Shown: one piece after another, positions 1-5,997 of the stretch
Layout of the letters: every line of letters starts with the position of its first letter
Numbering within the stretch: the first letter of the stretch is position 1
Source: Sphingomonas lacusdianchii
GTDB lineage: Bacteria > Pseudomonadota > Alphaproteobacteria > Sphingomonadales > Sphingomonadaceae
Reading direction: 5' to 3'
Assembly (NCBI RefSeq): GCF_022664395.1
Contig: NZ_JAKRET010000001.1
Location: 248,001-312,000, forward strand
DNA: 64,000 bases
Made by a program: the position numbers and the translations under genes
Notes under the pieces: model-generated
What the model saw: only the letters and a program-made list of their open reading frames with translations
Told to the model about the DNA's origin: nothing
Database searches by the model: none

Positions 1-65
1 GCGTTGCGCGGCATGTTGGACGTGCGACTAAGAACGCACGCTTGGTATGTCCTGAGCGTGGGGGC

Positions 66-202
66 TGGTAATCCTCAGACGAACGTGGGCCGGTCACTGC
101 TTCTGTGGCCGGGCGGCGGGCGCGCATGTCCAAGGTTTCGGCCCAAAGGCGTCCGCGCCTTGTGCCACGTGCAAGGATTACCACGCCCGGCTTCAGCCGG
201 GC
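66..202 (+). ncRNA. Candidate C4-like antisense/leader RNA
   Basis: Bases 66-75 (TGGTAATCCT) are exactly complementary to bases 174-183 (AGGATTACCA). Between them, at 90-112, lies an 8-bp stem-loop with one G-U pair (CCGGTCAC, 7-nt loop, GTGGCCGG). A 7-bp GC hairpin at 185-202 (GCCCGGC, TTCA, GCCGGGC) follows the second element. A ribosome site (GGGGAG) and an ATG at 230 come next. This is the layout of phage C4/CI immunity RNAs, in which a processed antisense RNA pairs with leader sites to stop expression of a downstream gene. Assignment to that family is inference from layout only; a covariance search was not possible. Confidence 0.38.
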
Positions 203-229
203 AGCGCTCCCGAAAAAGGGGAGAAGCAC

Positions 230-736
230 ATGAGAACTGAAGGTCGAAAGCGGTTGGTTCGGGCGAGGGTTGCAGCCGTCGCATTCCTATAAACCAGCTA
301 CGCTGTACAAGCCGCTCCAAGTGGTCAGAAAGGCAGCGCCTCGCAGCGGCGGGATACGGTCGATGTAGCCGAAGCGAAAAGGATTATCCGTGCGTCTTTG
401 ATTGATCCGGCGTCGGCTCAATTTGAGGTCGGTCAGCCTCAATCCGCGCTGACAGAGGACGGGACGAAGACGCCGCTGATATGCGGATCATATAATGCTA
501 AGAACCGGTTTGGCGGCGATGTAGGCAAAGCGTTCTTCGCATACTCGAAGTCTGCTCGCGCTGTCTTCACGTCAAATGTCGCAAGGCTTGATGCTAACGG
601 AGGTTCTGTATCGCTTGCTGACTTGGGCAACTCGCTGCGAGGAACGTCTTCTATGGATCAGATCAACGCGGTGCAGACACAAGGAACCGAATTGCAAAAG
701 CAGGTCAAATTTTGGCTTGGGCAATGTGGGGGCTAG
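230..736 (+). pseudogene. Small exported protein, in-frame TAA in signal peptide
   Basis: From the ATG at 230, preceded by GGGGAGAAGCAC, the frame encodes a basic N-region and a hydrophobic stretch (RVAAVAFL). It meets TAA at 290-292 and then stays open to TGA... the terminal stop at 734-736. Read through the TAA, the product is about 168 residues: a signal peptide ending near AVQA, then a domain with a DPASAQFEVG segment and an ICGSYNAKNRFGG segment. Small exported proteins of unknown function with similar DP-SAQF and CG-NAKNS-GG motifs are common in proteobacteria (recalled, not searched). A shorter product could start at TTG 398 but would lose the export signal. The start matches the leader element just upstream. 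Confidence 0.6.
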
Positions 737-1917
737 ATGGGAGCTTGATCGCTTGCAACGACCAGCCGCATCAGCTCAGCGCCGATCGCGTCGGCGGCGG
801 TTCGCACGGGGTCCTGTGCAAGATGTGCATAGCGACTGGTCGTTGCGGCTTGCGTGTGCCCCAGCAAACGCCCGAGCATGTGGAGCGACATGCCCATGCC
901 GGCGCCGATGCTGGCGAACGTATGGCGTAGGTCATGGATGCGAACGTCATGCAGCCCTGCCAGGGCACGGAGCGCCCGCCACGGCTTTTGCAGGTTGACC
1001 AGCGGCGCGCCCTTGCGCTGCCCCGCGATGACGTAGTTGTCATCGCGACCGCTCGCTTTCAGTTCGCCGAGCACGGACACGGCGGCATCCCCAAGGGATA
1101 CCAGCAATGCACCATTCTTCGTGTCCGGCAACCGCAACACCTTGGCGTCTAGGTCAACCCACGCCCATTTCAGCCCCAGCACCTCGTTCAACCGCCGCCC
1201 GGTCAGCATCAACAGCTTTATTGCGGAGATCGCTGCTGGTGAGGCCTTTGCGGTGGCGGCATCCGAGTTCAGTACCTGCCATAGCCGCGCAACCTCGGCA
1301 TTGGTCAGATAGCGTTCTCTCTTGTGCTCCCGGTATCGATCAATGTTCTTGGCAGGGTTAGAATGATCCGGCCGCAGGCCCCACCGCTCCGCTAGGCCGA
1401 ACATCTTACTCGCCATCGCCAGCATTCGGTTCGCCTCGTACGGCGTCGCTCGAAGGGCATGATGGAGTCCTGCAATATCGGCGCGGGTAACGGACGCTAC
1501 TTTCTTCGAGCCGAGGGCAGGAATAATATGGGCGTCGATCAAACGTCGATCGTTCCGAATGGAACTATCTTTTTTCCGGGTTTCCGCGTGCTCGGACATA
1601 TAGCGTGTGCATAGGTCTCGTACGGTCAAGGCAGTACGATCTTTCTTCCGTGCCTCGGATGGGTCTTTTCCTTGCGCTACGTCGGCAAGCCAACGGCGTG
1701 CGATCTCGCGCGCAGCTTCGGGCCGCATTGGGCCATGCACACCAATTGTCGGGCGACGCTGCTGCCCTTCCTTTGTTCGATAATAGAGGAACTAGGATCG
1801 CTTGTCCCTTGGGGTCACTTTGCAACCGAACCCAGCTAGCTCACTATCCCAAATGATTATGTCAGCCAAACCGGGCTTGACCGATTCAATCCCCCGAACT
1901 GTCAGCTTCGCTTTCAT
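733..1917 (-). pseudogene. Tyrosine-type site-specific integrase, amber at codon 42
   Basis: Read from ATG at 1917, the gene encodes about 394 residues in one frame, interrupted only by TAG at 1792-1794 (codon 42). The sequence before the stop (SVKPGLADIIIWDSELAGFG) is a typical N-terminal arm-binding domain of tRNA-targeting integrases; after the stop the frame resumes with FLYYRTKEGQQRRPTIGVHG. The core-binding domain follows. The catalytic domain keeps Arg (TGRRLNEV), His-x-x-Arg (HDLRHTF), His (LLGHTQ) and Tyr (SRYAHL). A truncated form starting at 1740 would lack the arm-binding domain. The gene faces away from the att site and its stop overlaps the exported-protein gene by 4 bases. Catalytic residues are intact, so the damage looks recent. 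Confidence 0.85.
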
Positions 1918-1933
1918 GCTACCTACTCCGATT

Positions 1934-1953
1934 CAAGTAGCACGCAAGTAGCA
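1934..1953. repeat. Direct repeats CAAGTAGCA, 11 bp apart
   Basis: CAAGTAGCA occurs at 1934-1942 and 1945-1953, an 11-bp period that puts both copies on one face of the helix. They sit just upstream of the integrase start and between it and the tRNA-derived junction. Arm-type integrase binding sites are short direct repeats in this position. That role is inferred. Confidence 0.4.
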
Positions 1954-2071
1954 GGTTACGGCGATGCATGACAATGCTTAGCGTAGGCAACCGCACTCGC
2001 AGCAACGGTAATCAAAGAACTTTTGCGGCTACAGCGTAGCGTAGCGTAACCTAGCCCAGAACTGATCTTGA

Positions 2072-2118
2072 GACTCTTAATCAGCGGGTCCTTGGTTCGA
2101 GCCCAAGTGCGTCCACCA
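2072..2118 (+). other. att junction: 3' part of tRNA-Lys(CTT)
   Basis: The 47 bases fold as the 3' part of a tRNA. The anticodon loop CTCTTAA at 2074-2080 has anticodon CTT. It is followed by the anticodon-stem 3' strand TCAGC, a 5-nt variable loop, a T arm CTTGG-TTCGAGC-CCAAG at 2091-2107, the 7-nt acceptor 3' strand TGCGTCC, discriminator A and CCA ending at 2118. Upstream sequence does not complete the anticodon stem (only two pairs form) and no D arm or 5' acceptor strand is present, so this is not a whole tRNA gene. It is best read as the attachment-site duplicate left by integration into tRNA-Lys(CTT). Confidence 0.8.
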
Positions 2119-2160
2119 GTTTTCGCATCGGCACCGCCTTTTGCCATGCTACACCGCCGC

Positions 2161-3147
2161 ATGGCCAAACCACCGATACTGATGCCCGCGCCGCTTTCCG
2201 ATGGCGTCGTCGTAGCGCTCGACGAACGGTTCACGTTGCACCGGTTGTGGCAGCAGGACGATCGCGATGCGTTTCTGACGAAGGTCGGCCCGGATATCGT
2301 CGGGCTTGCCGCGACGACGCTGGCGGGTACGATCGACGCGACGTGGCTCGACCGGCTGCCCGCGCTGGAGATCATCGCCAGCTTCGGCGTCGGCTACGAT
2401 AATGTCGACGCAAAGGCTGCGGCCGCGCGGGGCGTCGTTGTCACGAACACGCCGGGCGTGCTTGACGACGAGGTCGCCGACTTGACCATCGGGTTGCTGC
2501 TCGCGACGCTGCGCCGCATTCCGCAGGCGGACGCCTTCGTCCGGGCGGGGCGGTGGCCATCCGGCCCCTTCCCGCTTTCGCCGACGTTGCGCGGGCGGCG
2601 GGTCGGGATCGTCGGGCTGGGCGCGATCGGCAAGGCTATCGCGCGGCGGCTAGAGGCGTTCGACGTGGCGATCGCCTATCATGGTCGGTCGCGGCAGGAC
2701 GGGGTCGCCTACTGCTATTATGAAACGCCGGTCGCGCTGGCGGCGGCATCGGACGTCGTCATCGCGATCGTGCCGGGCAATAGCGGGACCAGGCACCTGA
2801 TCGACGGGGCGGTATTGGCGGCGCTGGGGCCCGAGGGCGTGCTGATCAACGTGGCTCGGGGCAGCGTGGTCGATGAAGCGGCGCTGGTAGCGGCGTTGCA
2901 GGACGGCACGATCGGTGGCGCCGGGCTGGACGTGTTCGAGGACGAACCGCGCGTGCCACCGGCACTGCTGGCGATGCCGAACGTCGTGCTGTTGCCGCAT
3001 ATCGGATCGGCGTCGGTCGCGACGCGGGCGGCGATGGGGCAGTTGGTGGTCGACAATCTGGTGGCGTGGTTCGACGGTCGTCCGGCGCTGACGCCGGTGC
3101 CGGAGACCCGGACGCTAAACCGGGCGGGTGCCCATCGCTTCGCCTAG
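2161..3147 (+). CDS. NAD(P)-dependent D-2-hydroxyacid dehydrogenase
   Basis: A 328-residue member of the D-isomer-specific 2-hydroxyacid dehydrogenase family (glyoxylate/hydroxypyruvate reductase type); these enzymes reduce 2-oxo acids with NAD(P)H in the cytoplasm. The Rossmann motif GLGAIG lies near residues 148-153. The catalytic triad is visible as Arg in NVARGSVVDE, Glu in DVFEDEP and His in LLPHIGSAS. The ATG at 2161 was chosen because the product then begins directly with the substrate domain; ATG 2146 is in frame, and neither has a clear ribosome site. The gene begins 43 bases after the tRNA-derived junction, so its promoter must lie within the inserted element or the junction. Its 3' end overlaps psd tail to tail by 33 bases. 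The exact substrate cannot be read from sequence. Confidence 0.85.
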   Translation: MAKPPILMPAPLSDGVVVALDERFTLHRLWQQDDRDAFLTKVGPDIVGLAATTLAGTIDATWLDRLPALEIIASFGVGYDNVDAKAAAARGVVVTNTPGVLDDEVADLTIGLLLATLRRIPQADAFVRAGRWPSGPFPLSPTLRGRRVGIVGLGAIGKAIARRLEAFDVAIAYHGRSRQDGVAYCYYETPVALAAASDVVIAIVPGNSGTRHLIDGAVLAALGPEGVLINVARGSVVDEAALVAALQDGTIGGAGLDVFEDEPRVPPALLAMPNVVLLPHIGSASVATRAAMGQLVVDNLVAWFDGRPALTPVPETRTLNRAGAHRFA

Positions 3148-3966
3148 GCGGACCGGGCGTTCCGGCGCCCAGTCGGGATTGAAGGCGATCCGGCCGGGTT
3201 CGAACAGCATCACGATGGTCGAGCCGAGCAGGAAACGGCCCATTTCTTCGCCCTGTTTCAGCGTGACTTGGCCGGGAGCGTAGGTCCATTCGGCGATCCG
3301 ACCAGAGCGTTTCGGATTGACGACGCCGTGCCAGACGGTCGCCATGCTGCCGACGATCGTCGCGCCGACCAACACCATGACGACGCGACCGTTTTCCGGC
3401 GAGTCGAAGAAGCAGACGACCCGTTCGTTGCGGGCGAACAGGTTCGGCACGCCGCGGGCGGTGACCGGGTTTACCGAATAGAGCGAGCCGGGGACGTAGA
3501 TCATCCGCGAGAGCGTGCCGTCGCAGGGCATGTGCAGGCGGTGATAGTCGCGGGGCGAGAGATATAAGTTGGCGAAGTTGCCACGTTGGAATGGTTCGGC
3601 AAGGGTGGCGTCGCCGCCAATCAATTCGACCGTATTGAACCAATGCCCCTTGGCCTGGACGATCCGGCCGTCGTCGATCGGCCCGAACTGGCTGATCGCG
3701 CCGTCGACCGGACAGACGAAGTCGACACCGGCGAGCGGGCGGACGCCGTCGCGCAAGGGGCGGGTGAAGAATTCGTTGAACGATTTGTAGCTGCTGAGGT
3801 CCGGATTGGCCGCCTCGGTCATGTCGACACCATAGCGCCGCGCGAACCAGCGGATCAGGCGCGGCGTCACCAGCGCCGATTCCGCACGCGCCACCCGGCC
3901 CGCGAAGCCGGTCAGGTGGCGTTTGGGCAGGAGGTGCTGGAACAGAATCTTCAAACGGTCGGACAT
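3115..3966 (-). CDS. psd: Phosphatidylserine decarboxylase proenzyme
   Basis: A 283-residue pyruvoyl-dependent decarboxylase that converts phosphatidylserine to phosphatidylethanolamine at the inner membrane. The self-cleavage motif LGST starts at residue 247, so cleavage before Ser249 would give a beta chain of 248 and an alpha chain of 35 residues. Other family blocks are present: FNEFFTRPL, CPVDGAISQFG and SPRDYHRLHMPCDG with the His residues used in processing. Length fits the proteobacterial form of about 280-320 residues. The gene converges on the hydroxyacid dehydrogenase and overlaps its end by 33 bases. It diverges from the FKBP gene across 139 bases, which presumably hold both promoters. 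Confidence 0.95.
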   Translation of the reverse strand: MSDRLKILFQHLLPKRHLTGFAGRVARAESALVTPRLIRWFARRYGVDMTEAANPDLSSYKSFNEFFTRPLRDGVRPLAGVDFVCPVDGAISQFGPIDDGRIVQAKGHWFNTVELIGGDATLAEPFQRGNFANLYLSPRDYHRLHMPCDGTLSRMIYVPGSLYSVNPVTARGVPNLFARNERVVCFFDSPENGRVVMVLVGATIVGSMATVWHGVVNPKRSGRIAEWTYAPGQVTLKQGEEMGRFLLGSTIVMLFEPGRIAFNPDWAPERPVRLGEAMGTRPV

Positions 3967-4105
3967 TGGGCCTCGGGAAGCGACGCGCGGATAGCGATCA
4001 CGTCGCGACCGGCTTTGGCAGGGCGCCCGACGCTAGGCGGGCGGCGCGAGATGTCCAGCGGAAACGCGTGGCGCCGCTGCGCGGTCCGCCCTATAGCCGC
4101 GCCCC

Positions 4106-4669
4106 ATGACCATCCTGTCCCGCGTCGCGCGCATCGTCGCCCTCCCGTTGCTGGCGGTTTCGCCCATCGCCCATGCCCAGACCCAGCCGGCGGCGGTGAA
4201 GCCGAACAACGCCATCATCCCGCTGCCGCTCAACCCGATCGTCCCGGCCGCGCAGCGGCTGTGTTCGGCGAAGACCGCGTCGGGGCTGGGCTATACCGTG
4301 CTGCGTCCCGGCACCGGGGCGAAGCCCGCCGCGAACGATATCGTGCTGGTCAACTATCTGGGCTATCTGGCGGCGACCGGCGCGGTGTTCGACCAGAATA
4401 TGCAGTCGCCGCTGCCAATCGATCAGGTCATTCCCGGCTTTTCGCAAGCGTTGCAGACGATGAACCGCACGGCGGTAGCGCGGTTCTGCATTCCGGCGGC
4501 GCTCGGCTATGGCGCGCGCGAGGCCGGGTCGATTCCCGCCAATTCCGATCTGGTGTTCCAGGTCGAACTGCTCGATTTCAAGACCGCCGCCGAAGTGCAG
4601 GCGATGAACAATCCGACCCCTGCCCCGCCCGCTGCGGAGCCGCAGCCCGCCGCCCCGGGCAAACCGTAA
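4106..4669 (+). CDS. Exported FKBP-type peptidyl-prolyl isomerase
   Basis: A 187-residue protein with a Sec signal peptide (cleavage predicted after AHA, residue 24), then an FKBP domain at about 60-160. The fold signature is seen in VNYLGYL, VIPGFSQALQTM and IPAALGYGA, with the closing strand DLVFQVELLDF. FKBP proteins catalyse cis-trans isomerisation of proline peptide bonds; with this export signal it would assist folding in the periplasm. A Pro/Ala-rich tail (about 165-187) looks disordered. It stands alone, with hairpins after its stop. The FKBP core lacks some of the aromatic residues of the strongest isomerases, so activity may be low. Confidence 0.88.
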   Translation: MTILSRVARIVALPLLAVSPIAHAQTQPAAVKPNNAIIPLPLNPIVPAAQRLCSAKTASGLGYTVLRPGTGAKPAANDIVLVNYLGYLAATGAVFDQNMQSPLPIDQVIPGFSQALQTMNRTAVARFCIPAALGYGAREAGSIPANSDLVFQVELLDFKTAAEVQAMNNPTPAPPAAEPQPAAPGKP

Positions 4670-4680
4670 GATCTTAGAAT

Positions 4681-4728
4681 CTGATCCGGCCAAGCCGGAT
4701 CAGGGCAGTGCCGCTTCTCCGCAAGCGG
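4681..4728. terminator. Two hairpins between converging genes
   Basis: CTGATCCGGC, a 3-nt centre and its complement form a strong hairpin at 4681-4703. A second (CCGCTT/AAGCGG) follows at 4711-4728. They lie between the converging FKBP and GH43 stops. No long T run follows on either strand, so termination is inferred from position and stability. Confidence 0.5.
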
Positions 4729-4736
4729 ATCACACC

Positions 4737-5699
4737 CTACCGGGCCGCCAGCGTCGGTGCGGCGGCCCCGTCGGTCATTCGGATCGGCAGGATGCGCCCG
4801 TCGCGGGCATAGCGGACCCGGTCGACCGCGACTTGCCGTTCGCCGCGATAGGGTTCGGCGCCCTGCGGGTTTTCCCAGCGGTGATAGACGATCAGCCATT
4901 GGCCGTTCGGCGCCTTCACAAAGCTGTGATGCCCCGGCCCCTTGTGCGTCGCATCGCTGGTCAGGATCGCGCCGCGATATTTCCACGGACCGACCGGCGA
5001 GGGCGCGGTGGCATAATGGACCGAATAGCTGGGGCCGTTGAAGCGGCCATGGCTGTACGACAGGTAATAGGTGCCACCGCGTTCATGCAGGAAGGCGCCC
5101 TCGGTAAATTGCGGCGGGTTGGCGACCGGCACTTCGCGCGCGATGGTCACCATGTCGGGTTTGAGTTCCCAGACGCGCAGCTTCGAACCGGCGCTGCCGC
5201 CCGCATAGAGATAGCTTTTCCCCGAGCGGGCGTCGTTGAAGACCATGGGATCGATCGCCTCGAACCCCTGCCCCCCGGTCACCAGCGGACGACCGCTGTC
5301 GCGATACGGCCCCTCCGGCCGGTCGGCGACGGCGACGCCGATCCGGCTGGGGGTGGGGTTCTGCGGGCCGACCGAGAAATAGAGATAATATTTGCCGTTG
5401 CGCGTGGCGACGCCCGGCGCCCACAGGAAATGTTCGGGTGCGCCGTCATCCTTGATCCAGCCGATCTGATCGCGGCGGATCAGTTCGCCGCGCGGGCGCC
5501 AGTTTTTCAGGTCGCGGGTCGAGAAGGCGCCGAACCGGTCGGCGGCCCAACTGCCGCCGGGGCCGCCGGTCGGGAAGACCCAGAGTTCGTTGCCGATGAA
5601 CATCGCATGCGGATCGGCGCCCTCGAATTGCGGATTGCCCGCCGGGGAGGCGGCGACGCTGGCGAGGAGGACCAAGGGGAGGAACAGATGTTTGCGCAT
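4737..5699 (-). CDS. GH43-family exported glycoside hydrolase
   Basis: A 320-residue five-bladed beta-propeller glycosidase of family GH43, a family acting mainly on arabinan, xylan and related pentose polymers. The ATG at 5699 gives a Sec signal peptide (RKHLFLPLVLLASVAASPA); longer upstream readings run through REP sequence. Visible active-site blocks are EGADPHAMF (catalytic base Asp), WAPGVATRNGKYYLYFS (blade two), DPMVFND and FTEGAFLHERGGTYYLSYS (acid Glu), plus the HHSF segment of the GH43 metal site. It is transcribed alone, after a TonB receptor on the same strand with 298 bases between. Substrate is unknown; arabinofuranosidase/arabinanase is the likeliest reading. Confidence 0.8.
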   Translation of the reverse strand: MRKHLFLPLVLLASVAASPAGNPQFEGADPHAMFIGNELWVFPTGGPGGSWAADRFGAFSTRDLKNWRPRGELIRRDQIGWIKDDGAPEHFLWAPGVATRNGKYYLYFSVGPQNPTPSRIGVAVADRPEGPYRDSGRPLVTGGQGFEAIDPMVFNDARSGKSYLYAGGSAGSKLRVWELKPDMVTIAREVPVANPPQFTEGAFLHERGGTYYLSYSHGRFNGPSYSVHYATAPSPVGPWKYRGAILTSDATHKGPGHHSFVKAPNGQWLIVYHRWENPQGAEPYRGERQVAVDRVRYARDGRILPIRMTDGAAAPTLAAR

Positions 5700-5767
5700 G
5701 AGAAGGTTTCCGTGGGTTCGGAGGGTCAACGGACGCGGATTATGTCGCTGGCGGGGCGTTCCAGGCC

Positions 5768-5857
5768 GTACCCCGGCGGAGGCCGGGGTCCAGTCGGGGA
5801 ACGTCGATTTACTATCGAGAAGCCTTTCCAACTGGACCCCGGCCTTCGCCGGGGTAC
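5768..5857. repeat. Inverted pair of REP palindromes (family A)
   Basis: Two palindromes, CCCCGGC-GGAG-GCCGGGG (5771-5788) and CCCCGGC-CTTC-GCCGGGG (5837-5854), are flanked by GTA on one side and TCCAGT on the other in opposite orientations. Together they form an inverted pair about 90 bases across. It lies in the 298-base gap between the TonB receptor stop and the GH43 start. Apart from this pair and whatever promoter serves GH43, the gap shows nothing else. Confidence 0.85.
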
Positions 5858-5997
5858 GTGGTGCTTCGGGTTAAGTACCCGATCTTGCCAAAAACGTTCT
5901 CGAATGGGCGGGCTGGCAAGTCCGGGCGGCCGTGACGCTCGATCACCGACCACCCGTCCCCGCCCTGCCCCCCACGGTCAGGAGAACAGGAGACCCG

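Larger units (their letters stand above)
1..2118. mobile_element. Right end of a tRNA-Lys-integrated element
   Basis: This stretch holds a broken tyrosine integrase gene, a broken small exported-protein gene and a phage-type RNA-like leader, and it stops at a partial tRNA-Lys copy. Elements that integrate at the 3' end of a tRNA leave an intact tRNA at one end and a 3' tRNA fragment at the other. The fragment reads left to right, so the element lies to its left and the intact tRNA-Lys should be upstream of the window. Codon use here looks less GC-biased than in the genes after 2161. Left end and total size are not visible. Both readable genes carry nonsense codons, so the element looks decayed. 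Confidence 0.7.

Noticed and set aside
4..240. Open frame of 78 codons over the leader region
   Set aside because: It covers the complementary elements and hairpins of the RNA-like leader, is rich in Arg, Gly and Pro and has no domain. Similar small frames over phage immunity RNAs are often annotated, but nothing here shows it is translated.
2041..2118. A complete tRNA-Lys gene
   Set aside because: Only the 3' part from the anticodon loop is present; the 5' acceptor strand, D arm and most of the anticodon stem are missing.
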